Assembly: GCA_024362935.1 (NCBI GenBank)
Contig: JANCRA010000010.1
Coordinates: forward strand, 444,001 to 508,000
From: Setophaga petechia
Taxonomy: Eukaryota > Chordata > Aves > Passeriformes > Parulidae
Direction of reading: 5' to 3'
DNA: 64,000 nt
Shown here one piece after another: positions 48,301 through 62,850 of this stretch (its first letter is position 1; every line of letters begins with the position of its first letter). The position numbers and the translations under genes were made by a program. The notes under the pieces are model-generated. The model was not told where the DNA came from and did not search any database. It worked only from the letters and a program-made list of their open reading frames with translations.

Positions 48301-50485
48301 TTTAGTGAGCAGGAAGGTTTTCTCCTTGCGAGACATACTGAAAAAGCTATTTGCTTAGATGTAGGTGACAAGAAACACTTACTGCAGTGCACTGAAAAGC
48401 TAACTGCTCCACAGCACTAGTACTGTGTTAGCAGCTTGCAAAGTGCTAGAAAACAGTACTTTCCCACTCTCTTGCCTTTCCCTTCACATTAATACTTGAA
48501 AGGAAGGCGTCTTAGACAACTTTGTTTTACATTTTGCAAAACACACTGCAGCCCTCTGTGCAACTTCTACAACACGATGGAAGTTGTTTAGTGAGCAGCA
48601 ACGTTTTCCCCTTGCGAGACAAAGTGAAAAAGCTATTTGCTCAGATGTAGGTATCAAGAAACACTTACTGCCGTGCACTGACAAGCTAACTGCTACACAG
48701 CACTGCGATTGTGTTAGCAGCTTGCAAAGTGCTAGAAAACAGTACTTTCCCACTCTCTTGCCTTTCCCTTCACATTAATACTTGAAAGGAAGGCGTCTTA
48801 GACAACTTTCTTTTTCTTGTTACAGAACACACTGCAGCCCTCTGTTCAACTTCTAGAACACGATAGGAGATGTTTAGTGAGCAAGAAGGTTTTCTCCTTG
48901 GAAGACATAGTGAAAAAGCTATTTGCTTAGATGTAGGTGACAAGAAACACTTACTGCAGTGGACTGAAAAGCTTACTGCTACACAGCACTGCGATTGTGT
49001 TAGCAGCCTGCAAAGTGCTAGAAAACAGTACTTTCCCACTCTCTTGCCTTTCCCTTCACATTAATACTTGAAAGGAAGGCATCTTAGACAACTTTCTTTC
49101 TCTTGTGTCAAAAAACTCTGCAGCCCTCTCTGCAACATCTACAACACGATGGAAGTTGTTTAGTGCGCAGGAAGGTTTTCTCCTTGCGAGACATTGTGAA
49201 AAAGCTATTTGCTTAGATGTAGGTGACAAGAAACACTTACTGCAGTGCACTGAACAGCTAATTGCTACACAGCACTGGGATTGTGTTAGCAGCTTGCAAA
49301 ATGATAGAAAACAGTACTTTCCCACTCTCTTGCCTTTCCCTTCACATTAATACTTGAAAGGAAGGCGTCTTAGACAACTTTCTTTTTCTTGTGTCAAAAC
49401 ACACTGCAGCCCTCTGTGCAATTTCTAGAACACGATAGGAAATGTTTAGGGAGCAGGAAGGTTTTCTCCTTGCGAGACATAGTGAAAAAGCTATTTGCTT
49501 AGATGGAGGTGGCAAGAAACACTTACTGCAGTGCATTCAAAAGCTAACTGCTACACAGCACTGGGATTGTGTTAGCAGCCTGCAAAGTGCTAGAAAACAG
49601 TACTTTCCCACTCTCTTGCCTTTCCCTTCACATTAATACTTGAAAGGAAGGCATCTTAGACAACTTTCTTTTTCTTGTGTCAAAAAACTGTGCAGCCCTC
49701 TCTGCCAGATCTACAACACGATGGAAGTTGTTTAGTGAGCAGGAAGGTTTTCTCCTTGCGAGACATAGTGAAAAAGCTATTTGCTTAGATGTAGGTGACA
49801 AGAAACACTTACTGCAGTGCACTGAACAGCTAACTGCTCCACAGCACTAGTACTGTGTTAGCAGCTTGCAAAGTGCTAGAAAACAGTACTTTCCCACTCT
49901 CTTGCCTTTCCCTTCACATTAATACTTGAAAGGAAGGCATCTTAGACAACTTTCTTTTTCTTGTGTCAAAAAACTCTGCAGCCTTCTCTGCAACATCTAC
50001 ATCACGATGGAATTTGTTTAGTGAGCAGGAAGGTTTTCTCCTTGCGGGACATAGTGAAAAAGCTTTTTGCTTAGATGTAGGAGACAAGAAACACTTACTG
50101 CAGTGCACTGAACAGCTAACTGCTACACAGCACTAGGACTGTGTTAGCAGCTTGCAAAGTGCTAGAAAACAGTACTTTCCCACTCTCTTGCCTTTCCCTT
50201 CACATTAATACTTGAAAGGAAGGCGTCTTAGACAACTTTCTTTTTCTTGTTACAGAACACACTGCAGCCTTCTGTGCAACTTCTAGAACACGATAGGAGA
50301 TGTTTAGTGAGCAAGAAGGTTTTCTCCTTGGGAGACATAGTGAAAAAGCTATTTGCTTAGATGTCGGTGACAAGAAACATTTACTGCAGTGGACTGAAAA
50401 GCTTACTGCTACACAGCACTGCGATTGTGTTAGCAGCCTGCAAAGTGCTAGAAAACAGTACTTTCCCACTCTCTTGCCTTTCCCT
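45338..50485 (+). repeat. 18-monomer HOR, copy 2 (5148 bp)
   Basis: Second copy, with all monomer types in the same order as 40190-45337. The following monomer (50486) is of a different type from the one at 45338, so the tandem ends after two copies. Confidence 0.85.
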
Positions 50486-53400
50486 TCACATTAATACTTG
50501 AAAGGAAGGCATCTTAGACAACTTTCTTTTTCTTGTGTCAAAAAACTCTGCAGCCCTCTCTGCAACATCTACAACACGATGGAAGTTGTTTAGTGCGCAG
50601 GAAGGTTTTCTCCTTGCGAGACATTGTGAAAAAGCTATTTGCTTAGATGTAGGTGACAAGAAACACTTACTGCAGTGCACTGAACAGCTAATTGCTACAC
50701 AGCACTGGGATTGTGTTAGCAGCTTGCAAAGTGCTAGAAAACAGTACTTTCCCACTCTCTTGCCTTTCCCTTCACATTAATACTTGAAAGGAAGGCGTCT
50801 TAGACAACTTTCTTTTTCTTGTGTCAAAACACACTGCAGCCCTCTGTGCAACTTCTAGAACACGATAGGAAATGTTTAGGGAGCAGGAAGGTTTTCTCCT
50901 TGCGAGACATAGTGAAAAAGCTATTTGCTTAGATGGAGGTGACAAGAAACCCTTACTGCAGTGCAGTGACAAGTTAATTGGTACACAGCACTGGGATTGT
51001 GTTAGCAGCTCTCAAAGTGCTAGAAAACAGTACTTTCCCACTCTCTTGCCTTTCCCTTCACATTAATACTTGAAAGGAAGGCATCTTTGACAACTTTCTT
51101 TTATATTTTGCAAAACACTCTGCAGCCCTCTGTGCAACTTCTACAACACGATGGAAGTTGTTTAGTGAGCAGCAACGTTTTCCCCTTGCGAGACATTGTG
51201 AAAAAGCTATTTGCTCAGATGTAGGTATCAAGAAACACTTACTGCCGTGCACTGAACAGCTAACTGCTCCACAGCACTAGTACTGTGTTAGCAGCTTGCA
51301 AAGTGCTAGAAAACAGTACTTTCCCACTTTCTTGCCTTTCCCTTCACATTAATACTTGAAAGGAAGGCGTCTTAGACAACTTTCTTTTTCTTGTTACAGA
51401 ACACACTGCAGCCCTCTGTGCAACTTCTAGAACACGATAGGAGATGTTTAGTGAGCGGGAAGGTTTTCTCCTTGGGAGACATAGTGAAAAAGTTATTTGC
51501 TTAGATGTAGGTGACAAGAAACACTTACTGCAGTGAAGTGACAAGTTAATTGGTACACAGCACTGGGATTGTGTTAGCAGCCTGCAAAGTGCTAGAAAAC
51601 AGTACTTTCCCACTCTCTTGCCTTTCCCTTCACATTAATACTTGAAAGGAAGGCATCTTAGACAACTTTCTTTTTCTTGTGTCAAAAAAATCTGCAGCCC
51701 TCTCTGCAACATCTACTACACGATGGAAGTTGTTTAGTGAGCAGGAAGGTTTTCTCCTTGCGAGACATACTGAAAAAGCTATTTGCTTAGATGTAGGTGA
51801 CAAGAAACACTTACTGCAGTGCACTGAAAAGCTAACTGCTCCACAGCACTAGTACTGTGTTAGCAGCTTGCAAAGTGCTAGAAAACAGTACTTTCCCACT
51901 CTCTTGCCTTTCCCTTCACATTAATACTTGAAAGGAAGGCGTCTTAGACAGCTTTGTTTTACATTTTGCAAAACACACTGCAGCCCTCTGTGCAACTTCT
52001 ACAACACGATGGAAGTTGTTTAGTGAGCAGCAACGTTTTCCCCTTGCGAAACAAAGTGAAAAAGCTATTTGCTCAGATGTAGGTATCAAGAAACACTTAC
52101 TGCCGTGCACTGACAAGCTAATTGCTACACAGCACTGCGATTGTGTTAGCAGCTTGCAAAGTGCTAGAAAACAGTACTTTCCCACTCTCTTGCCTTTCCC
52201 TTCGCATTAATACTTGAAAGGAAGGCGTCTTAGACAACTTTCTTTTTCTTGTTACAGAACACACTGCAGCCCTCTGTTCAACTTCTAGAACACGATAGGA
52301 GATGTTTAGTGAGCAAGAAGGTTTTCTCCTTGGGAGACATAGTAAAAAAGCTATTTGCTTAGATGTAGGTGACAAGAAACACTTACTGCAGTGAAGTGAC
52401 AAGTTAATTGGTACACAGCACTGGGATTGTGTTAGCAGCTCTCAAAGTGATTGAAAACAATACTTTCCCACTCTCTTGCCTTTCCCTTCACATTAATACT
52501 TGAAAGGAAGGCGTCTTAGACAACTTTGTTTTACATTTTGCAAAACACACTGCAGCCCTCTGTGCAACTTCTACAACACGATGGAAGTTGTTTAGTGAGC
52601 AGCAACGTTTTCCCCTTGCGAGACAAAGTGAAAAAGCTATTTGCTCAGATGTAGGTATCAAGAAACACTTACTGCCGTGCACTGACAATCTAATTGCTAC
52701 ACAGCACTGCGATTGTGTTAGCAGCTTGCAAAGTGCTAGAAAACAGTACTTTCCCACTCTCTTGCCTTTCCCTACACATTAATACTTGAAAGGAAGGCGT
52801 CTTAGACAACTTTCTTTTTCTTGTTACAGAACACACTGCAGCCCTCTGTTCAACTTCTAGAACACGATAGGAGATGTTTAGTGAGCAAGAAGGTTTTCTC
52901 CTTGCGAGACATAGTGAAAAAGCTATTTGCTTAGATGTAGATGACAAGAAACACTTACTGCAGTGCACTGAACAGCTAATTGCTACACAGAACTAGTACT
53001 GTGTTAGCAGCTTGCAAAGTGCTAGAAAACAGTACTTTCCCACTCTCTTGCCTTTCCCTTCACATTAATACTTGAAAGGAAGGCATCTTAGACAACTTTC
53101 TTTTTCTTGTGTCAAAAAACTCTGCAGCTCTCTCTGCAACATCTACTACACGATGGAAGTTGTTTAGTGAGCAGGAAGGTTTTCTCCTTGCGAGACATAG
53201 TGAAAAAGCTATTTGCTTAGATGTAGGTGACAAGAAACACTTACTGCAGTGCACTGAACAGCTAATTGCTACACAGAACTGGGATTGTGTTAGCAGCTTG
53301 CAAAGTGCTAGAAAACAGTACTTTCCCACTCTCTTGCCTTTCCCTTCACATTAATACTTGAAAGGAAGGCATCTTAGACAACTTTCTTTTTCTTGTGTCA

Positions 53401-56400
53401 AAAAACTCTGCAGCTCTCTCTGCAACATCTACAACACGATGGAAGTTGTTTAGTGAGCAGGAAGGTTTTCTCCTTGGGAGACATAGTGAAAAAGTTATTT
53501 GCTTAGATGTAGGTGACAAGAAACACTTACTGCAGTACACTGAACAGCTAACTGCTCCACAGCACTAGTACTGTGTTAGCAGCTTGCAAAGTACTAGAAA
53601 ACAGTACTTTCCCACTCTCTTGCCTTTCCCTTCACATTAATACTTGAAAGGAAGGCGTCTTAGACAACTTTGTTTTACATTTTGCAAAACACACTGCAGC
53701 CCTCTGTGCAACTTCTACAACACGATGGAAGTTGTTTAGTGAGCAGCAACGTTTTCCCCTTGCGAGACAAAGTGAAAAAGCTATTTGCTCAGATGTAGGT
53801 ATCAAGAAACACTTACTGCCGTGCACTGACAAGTTAATTGCTACACAGCACTGCGATTGTGTTAGCAGCTTGCAAAGTGCTAGAAAACAGTACTTTCCCA
53901 CTCTCTTGCCTTTCCCTACACATTAATACTTGAAAGGAAGGCGTCTTAGACAACTTTCTTTTTCTTGTTACAGAACACACTGCAGCCCTCTGTGCAACTT
54001 CTAGAACACGATAGGAGATGTTTAGTGAGCAGGAAGGTTTTCTCCTTGGGAGACATAGTGAAAAAGTTATTTGCTTAGATGTAGGTGACAAGAAACACTT
54101 ACTGCAGTGAAGTGACAAGTTAATTAGTACAAAGCACTGGGATTGTGTTAGCAGCTCTCAAAGTGATAGAAAACAGTACTTTCCCACTCTCTTGCCTTTC
54201 CCTTCACATTAATACTTGAAAGGAAGGCATCTTAGACAACTTTCTTTTTCTTGTGTCAAAAAACTCTGCAGCCCTCTCTGCAACATCTACTACACGATGG
54301 AAGTTGTTTAGTGAGCAGGAAGGTTTTCTCCTTGCGAGACATACTGAAAAAGCTATTTGCTTAGATGTAGGTGACAAGAAACACTTACTGCAGTGCACTG
54401 AAAAGCTAACTGCTCCACAGCACTAGTACTGTGTTAGCAGCTTGCAAAGTGCTAGAAAACAGTACTTTCCCACTCTCTTGCCTTTCCCTTCACATTAATA
54501 CTTGAAAGGAAGGCGTCTTAGACAACTTTGTTTTACATTTTGCAAAACACACTGCAGCCCTCTGTGCAACTTCTACAACACGATGGAAGTTGTTTAGTGA
54601 GCAGCAACGTTTTCCCCTTGCGAGACAAAGTGAAAAAGCTATTTGCTCAGATGTAGGTATCAAGAAACACTTACTGCCGTGCACTGACAAGCTAATTGCT
54701 ACACAGCACTGCGATTGTGTTAGCAGCTCGCAAAGTGCTAGAAAACAGTACTTTCCCACTCTCTTGCCTTTCCCTACACATTAATACTTGAAAGGAAGGC
54801 GTCTTAGACAACTTTCTTTTTCTTGTTACAGAACACACTGCAGCCCTCTGTTCAACTTCTAGAACACGATAGGAGATGTTTAGTGAGCAAGAAGGTTTTC
54901 TCCTTGGGAGACATAGTGAAAAAGCTATTTGCTTAGATGTAGGTGACAAGAAACACTTACTGCAGTGCATTCAAAAGCTAACTGCTACACAGCACTGGGA
55001 TTGTGTTAGCAGCCTGCAAAGTGCTAGAAAACAGTACTTTCCCACTCTCTTGCCTTTCCCTTCACATTAATACTAGAAAGGAAGGCATCTTAGACAACTT
55101 TCTTTTTCTTGTGTCAAAAAACTCTGCAGCCCTCTCTGCAACATCTACAACACGATGGAAGTTGTTTAGTGAGCAGGAAGGTTTTCTCCTTGCGAGACAT
55201 AGTGAAAAAGCTATTTGCTTAGATGTAGGTGACAAGAAACACTTACTGCCGTGCACTGAACAGCTAATTGCTACACAGAACTGGGATTGTGTTAGCAGCT
55301 TGCAAAGTGCTAGAAAACAGTACTTTCCCACTCTCTTGCCTTTCCCTTCACATTAATACTTGAAAGGAAGGCATCTTAGACAACTTTCTTTTTCTTGTGT
55401 CAAAAAACTCTGCAGCCCTCTCTGCAACATCTACAACACGATGGAAGTTGTTTAGTGAGCAGGAAGGTTTTCTTCTTGCGAGACATAGTGAAAAAGCTAT
55501 TTGCTTAGATGTAGGTGACAAGAAACACTTACTGCAGTGCACTGAACAGCTAATTGCTACACAGAACTGGGATTGTGTTAGCAGCTTGCAAAGTGCTAGA
55601 AAACAGTACTTTCCCACTCTCTTGCCTTTCCCTTCACATTAATACTTGAAAGGAAGGCATCTTAGACAACTTTCTTTTTCTTGTTACAGAACACACTGCA
55701 GCCCTCTGTTCAACTTCTAGAACACGATAGGAGATGTTTAGTGAGCAAGAAGGTTTTCTCCTTGGAAGACATAGTGAAAAAGCTATTTGCTTAGATGTAG
55801 GTGACAAGAAACACTTACTGCAGTGGACTGAAAAGCTTACTGCTACACAGCACTGCGATTGTGTTAGCAGCCTGCAAAGTGCTAGAAAACAGTACTTTCC
55901 CACTCTCTTGCCTTTCCCTTCACATTAATACTTGAAAGGAAGGCATCTTAGACAACTTTCTTTCTCTTGTGTCAAAAAACTCTGCAGCCCTCTCTGCAAC
56001 ATCTACAACACGATGGAAGTTGTTTAGTGCGCAGGAAGGTTTTCTCCTTGCGAGACATTGTGAAAAAGCTATTTGCTTAGATGTAGGTGACAAGAAACAC
56101 TTACTGCAGTGCACTGAACAGCTAATTGCTACACAGCACTGGGATTGTGTTAGCAGCTTGCAAAATGATAGAAAACAGTACTTTCCCACTCTCTTGCCTT
56201 TCCCTTCACATTAATACTTGAAAGGAAGGCGTCTTAGACAACTTTCTTTTTCTTGTGTCAAAACACACTGCAGCCCTCTGTGCAATTTCTAGAACACGAT
56301 AGGAAATGTTTAGGGAGCAGGAAGGTTTTCTCCTTGCGAGACATAGTGAAAAAGCTATTTGCTTAGATGGAGGTGACAAGAAACACTTACTGCAGTGCAT

Positions 56401-57635
56401 TCAAAAGCTAACTGCTACACAGCACTGGGATTGTGTTAGCAGCCTGCAAAGTGCTAGAAAACAGTACTTTCCCACTCTCTTGCCTTTCCCTTCACATTAA
56501 TACTTGAAAGGAAGGCATCTTAGACAACTTTCTTTTTCTTGTGTCAAAAAACTGTGCAGCCCTCTCTGCCAGATCTACAACACGATGGAAGTTGTTTAGT
56601 GAGCAGGAAGGTTTTCTCCTTGCGAGACATAGTGAAAAAGCTATTTGCTTAGATGTAGGTGACAAGAAACACTTACTGCAGTGCACTGAACAGCTAACTG
56701 CTCCACAGCACTAGTACTGTGTTAGCAGCTTGCAAAGTGCTAGAAAACAGTACTTTCCCACTTTCTTGCCTTTCCCTTCACATTAATACTTGAAAGGAAG
56801 GCATCTTAGACAACTTTCTTTTTCTTGTGTCAAAAAACTCTGCAGCCCTCTCTGCAACATCTACAACACGATGGAAGTTGTTTAGTGAGCAGGAAGGTTT
56901 TCTCCTTGCGAGACATAGTGAAAAAGCTATTTGCTTAGATGTAGGTGACAAGAAACACTTACTGCAGTGCATTGAACAGCTAATTGCTACACAGAACTGG
57001 GATTGTGTTAGCAGCTTGCAAAGTGCTAGAAAACAGTACTTTCCCACTCTCTTGCCTTTCCCTTCACATTAATACTTGAAAGGAAGGCATCTTAGACAAC
57101 TTTCTTTTTCTTGTGTCAAAAAACTCTGCAGCCTTCTCTGCAACATCTACATCACGATGGAATTTGTTTAGTGAGCAGGAAGGTTTTCTCCTTGCGGGAC
57201 ATAGTGAAAAAGCTTTTTGCTTAGATGTAGGAGACAAGAAACACTTACTGCAGTGCACTGAACAGCTAACTGCTACACAGCACTAGGACTGTGTTAGCAG
57301 CTTGCAAAGTGCTAGAAAACAGTACTTTCCCACTCTCTTGCCTTTCCCTTCACATTAATACTTGAAAGGAAGGCGTCTTAGACAACTTTCTTTTTCTTGT
57401 TACAGAACACACTGCAGCCTTCTGTGCAACTTCTAGAACACGATAGGAGATGTTTAGTGAGCAAGAAGGTTTTCTCCTTGGGAGACATAGTGAAAAAGCT
57501 ATTTGCTTAGATGTCGGTGACAAGAAACACTTACTGCAGTGGACTGAAAAGCTTACTGCTACACAGCACTGCGATTGTGTTAGCAGCCTGCAAAGTGCTA
57601 GAAAACAGTACTTTCCCACTCTCTTGCCTTTCCCT
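50486..57635 (+). repeat. 25-monomer HOR, copy 1 (7150 bp)
   Basis: 25 monomers, exactly 7150 bp. Private variants shared with the following copy: GAGCGGGA at 51453 and 58603, CATCTTTGACAAC near 51082 and 58232, and TACTAGAAAGG at 55071 and 62221. The same markers GAGCGGGA and TACTAGAAAGG occur at 19268 and 22886 in superunit 1, offset 39335 bp from the second copy. Confidence 0.85.
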
Positions 57636-60600
57636 TCACATTAATACTTGAAAGGAAGGCATCTTAGACAACTTTCTTTTTCTTGTGTCAAAAAACTCTG
57701 CAGCCCTCTCTGCAACATCTACAACACGATGGAAGTTGTTTAGTGCGCAGGAAGGTTTTCTCCTTGCGAGACATTGTGAAAAAGCTATTTGCTTAGATGT
57801 AGGTGACAAGAAACACTTACTGCAGTGCACTGAACAGCTAATTGCTACACAGCACTGGGATTGTGTTAGCAGCTTGCAAAGTGCTAGAAAACAGTACTTT
57901 CCCACTCTCTTGCCTTTCCCTTCACATTAATACTTGAAAGGAAGGCGTCTTAGACAACTTTCTTTTTCTTGTGTCAAAACACACTGCAGCCCTCTGTGCA
58001 ACTTCTAGAACACGATAGGAAATGTTTAGGGAGCAGGAAGGTTTTCTCCTTGCGAGACATAGTTAAAAAGCTATTTGCTTAGATGGAGGTGACAAGAAAA
58101 CCTTACTGCAGTGCAGTGACAAGTTAATTGGTACACAGCACTGGGATTGTGTTAGCAGCTCTCAAAGTGCTAGAAAACAGTACTTTCCCACTCTCTTGCC
58201 TTTCCCTTCACATTAATACTTGAAAGGAAGGCATCTTTGACAACTTTCTTTTATATTTTGCAAAACACACTGCAGCCCTCTGTGCAACTTCTACAACACG
58301 ATGGAAGTTGTTTAGTGAGCAGCAACGTTTTCCCCTTGCGAGACATTGTGAAAAAGCTATTTGCTCAGATGTAGGTATCAAGAAACACTTACTGCCGTGC
58401 ACTGAACAGCTAACTGCTCCACAGCACTAGTACTGTGTTAGCAGCTTGCAAAGTGCTAGAAAACAGTACTTTCCCACTTTCTTGCCTTTCCCTTCACATT
58501 AATACTTGAAAGGAAGGCGTCTTAGACAACTTTCTTTTTCTTGTTACAGAACACACTGCAGCCCTCTGTGCAACTTCTAGAACACGATAGGAGATGTTTA
58601 GTGAGCGGGAAGGTTTTCTCCTTGGGAGACATAGTGAAAAAGTTATTTGCTTAGATGTAGGTGACAAGAAACACTTACTGCAGTGAAGTGACAAGTTAAT
58701 TGGTACACAGCACTGGGATTGTGTTAGCAGCCTGCAAAGTGCTAGAAAACAGTACTTTCCCACTCTCTTGCCTTTCCCTTCACATTAATACTTGAAAGGA
58801 AGGCATCTTAGACAACTTTCTTTTTCTTGTGTCAAAAAAATCTGCAGCCCTCTCTGCAACATCTACTACACGATGGAAGTTGTTTAGTGAGCAGGAAGGT
58901 TTTCTCCTTGCTAGACATACTGAAAAAGCTATTTGCTTAGATGTAGGTGACAAGAAACACTTACTGCAGTGCACTGAAAAGCTAACTGCTCCACAGCACT
59001 AGTACTGTGTTAGCAGCTTGCAAAGTGCTAGAAAACAGTACTTTCCCACTCTCTTGCCTTTCCCTTCACATTAATACTTGAAAGGAAGGCGTCTTAGACA
59101 ACTTTGTTTTACATTTTGCAAAACACACTGCAGCCCTCTGTGCAACTTCTACAACACGATGGAAGTTGTTTAGTGAGCAGCAACGTTTTCCCCTTGCGAA
59201 ACAAAGTGAAAAAGCTATTTGCTCAGATGTAGGTATCAAGAAACACTTACTGCCGTGCACTGACAAGCTAATTGCTACACAGCACTGCGATTGTGTTAGC
59301 AGCTTGCAAAGTGCTAGAAAACAGTACTTTCCCACTCTCTTGCCTTTCCCTTCACATTAATACTTGAAAGGAAGGCGTCTTAGACAACTTTCTTTTTCTT
59401 GTTACAGAACACACTGCAGCCCTCTGTTCAACTTCTAGAACACGATAGGAGATGTTTAGTGAGCAAGAAGGTTTTCTCCTTGGGAGACATAGTAAAAAAG
59501 CTATTTGCTTAGATGTAGGTGACAAGAAACACTTACTGCAGTGAAGTGACAAGTTAATTGGTACACAGCACTGGGATTGTGTTAGCAGCTCTCAAAGTGA
59601 TTGAAAACAATACTTTCCCACTCTCTTGCCTTTCCCTTCACATTAATACTTGAAAGGAAGGCGTCTTAGACAACTTTGTTTTACATTTTGCAAAACACAC
59701 TGCAGCCCTCTGTGCAACTTCTACAACACGATGGAAGTTGTTTAGTGAGCAGCAACGTTTTCCCCTTGCGAGACAAAGTGAAAAAGCTATTTGCTCAGAT
59801 GTAGGTATCAAGAAACACTTACTGCCGTGCACTGACAATCTAATTGCTACACAGCACTGCGATTGTGTTAGCAGCTTGCAAAGTGCTAGAAAACAGTACT
59901 TTCCCACTCTCTTGCCTTTCCCTACACATTAATACTTGAAAGGAAGGCGTCTTAGACAACTTTCTTTTTCTTGTTACAGAACACACTGCAGCCCTCTGTT
60001 CAACTTCTAGAACACGATAGGAGATGTTTAGTGAGCAAGAAGGTTTTCTCCTTGCGAGACATAGTGAAAAAGCTATTTGCTTAGATGTAGATGACAAGAA
60101 ACACTTACTGCAGTGCACTGAACAGCTAATTGCTACACAGAACTAGTACTGTGTTAGCAGCTTGCAAAGTGCTAGAAAACAGTACTTTCCCACTCTCTTG
60201 CCTTTCCCTTCACATTAATACTTGAAAGGAAGGCATCTTAGACAACTTTCTTTTTCTTGTGTCAAAAAACTCTGCAGCTCTCTCTGCAACATCTACTACA
60301 CGATGGAAGTTGTTTAGTGAGCAGGAAGGTTTTCTCCTTGCGAGACATAGTGAAAAAGCTATTTGCTTAGATGTAGGTGACAAGAAACACTTACTGCAGT
60401 GCACTGAACAGCTAATTGCTACACAGAACTGGGATTGTGTTAGCAGCTTGCAAAGTGCTAGAAAACAGTACTTTCCCACTCTCTTGCCTTTCCCTTCACA
60501 TTAATACTTGAAAGGAAGGCATCTTAGACAACTTTCTTTTTCTTGTGTCAAAAAACTCTGCAGCTCTCTCTGCAACATCTACAACACGATGGAAGTTGTT

Positions 60601-62850
60601 TAGTGAGCAGGAAGGTTTTCTCCTTGGGAGACATAGTGAAAAAGTTATTTGCTTAGATGTAGGTGACAAGAAACACTTACTGCAGTACACTGAACAGCTA
60701 ACTGCTCCACAGCACTAGTACTGTGTTAGCAGCTTGCAAAGTACTAGAAAACAGTACTTTCCCACTCTCTTGCCTTTCCCTTCACATTAATACTTGAAAG
60801 GAAGGCGTCTTAGACAACTTTGTTTTACATTTTGCAAAACACACTGCAGCCCTCTGTGCAACTTCTACAACACGATGGAAGTTGTTTAGTGAGCAGCAAC
60901 GTTTTCCCCTTGCGAGACAAAGTGAAAAAGCTATTTGCTCAGATGTAGGTATCAAGAAACACTTACTGCCGTGCACTGACAAGTTAATTGCTACACAGCA
61001 CTGCGATTGTGTTAGCAGCTTGCAAAGTGCTAGAAAACAGTACTTTCCCACTCTCTTGCCTTTCCCTTCACATTAATACTTGAAAGGAAGGCATCTTTGA
61101 CAACTTTCTTTTTCTTGTTACAGAACACACTGCAGCCCTCTGTGCAACTTCTAGAACACGATAGGAGATGTTTAGTGAGCAGGAAGGTTTTCTCCTTGGG
61201 AGACATAGTGAAAAAGTTATTTGCTTAGATGTAGGTGACAAGAAACACTTACTGCAGTGAAGTGACAAGTTAATTAGTACAAAGCACTGGGATTGTGTTA
61301 GCAGCTCTCAAAGTGATAGAAAACAGTACTTTCCCACTCTCTTGCCTTTCCCTTCACATTAATACTTGAAAGGAAGGCATCTTAGACAACTTTCTTTTTC
61401 TTGTGTCAAAAAACTCTGCAGCCCTCTCTGCAACATCTACTACACGATGGAAGTTGTTTAGTGAGCAGGAAGGTTTTCTCCTTGCGAGACATACTGAAAA
61501 AGCTATTTGCTTAGATGTAGGTGACAAGAAACACTTACTGCAGTGCACTGAAAAGCTAACTGCTCCACCGCACTAGTACTGTGTTAGCAGCTTGCAAAGT
61601 GCTAGAAAACAGTACTTTCCCACTCTCTTGCCTTTCCCTTCACATTAATACTTGAAAGGAAGGCGTCTTAGACAACTTTGTTTTACATTTTGCAAAACAC
61701 ACTGCAGCCCTCTGTGCAACTTCTACAACACGATGGAAGTTGTTTAGTGAGCAGCAACGTTTTCCCCTTGCGAAACAAAGTGAAAAAGCTATTTGCTCAG
61801 ATGTAGGTATCAAGAAACACTTACTGCCGTGCACTGACAAGCTAATTGCTACACAGCACTGCGATTGTGTTAGCAGCTCGCAAAGTGCTAGAAAACAGTA
61901 CTTTCCCACTCTCTTGCCTTTCCCTACACATTAATACTTGAAAGGAAGGCGTCTTAGACAACTTTCTTTTTCTTGTTACAGAACACACTGCAGCCCTCTG
62001 TTCAACTTCTAGAACACGATAGGAGATGTTTAGTGAGCAAGAAGGTTTTCTCCTTGCGAGACATAGTGAAAAAGCTATTTGCTTAGATGTAGGTGACAAG
62101 AAACACTTACTGCAGTGCATTCAAAAGCTAACTGCTACACAGCACTGGGATTGTGTTAGCAGCCTGCAAAGTGCTAGAAAACAGTACTTTCCCACTCTCT
62201 TGCCTTTCCCTTCACATTAATACTAGAAAGGAAGGCATCTTAGACAACTTTCTTTTTCTTGTGTCAAAAAACTCTGCAGCCCTCTCTGCAACATCTACAA
62301 CACGATGGAAGTTGTTTAGTGAGCAGGAAGGTTTTCTCCTTGCGAGACATAGTGAAAAAGCTATTTGCTTAGATGTAGGTGACAAGAAACACTTACTGCC
62401 GTGCACTGAACAGCTAATTGCTACACAGAACTGGGATTGTGTTAGCAGCTTGCAAAGTGCTAGAAAACAGTACTTTCCCACTCTCTTGCCTTTCCCTTCA
62501 CATTAATACTTGAAAGGAAGGCATCTTAGACAACTTTCTTTTTCTTGTGTCAAAAAACTCTGCAGCCCTCTCTGCAACATCTACAACACGATGGAAGTTG
62601 TTTAGTGAGCAGGAAGGTTTTCTTCTTGCGAGACATAGTGAAAAAGCTATTTGCTTAGATGTAGGTGACAAGAAACACTTACTGCAGTGCACTGAACAGC
62701 TAATTGCTACACAGAACTGGGATTGTGTTAGCAGCTTGCAAAGTGCTAGAAAACAGTACTTTCCCACTCTCTTGCCTTTCCCTTCACATTAATACTTGAA
62801 AGGAAGGCATCTTAGACAACTTTCTTTTTCTTGTTACAGAACACACTGCA
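57636..62850 (+). repeat. 25-monomer HOR, copy 2, truncated
   Basis: About 18 of 25 monomers of the preceding unit. It stops where the array runs into the diverged block: the monomer at 62784 is a hybrid with TTAGATATAGGTGACAAG, unlike its counterpart at 55634. The end of the array (62153-62790) matches 22818-23457 of superunit 1, with one extra monomer before the diverged block. Confidence 0.8.
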
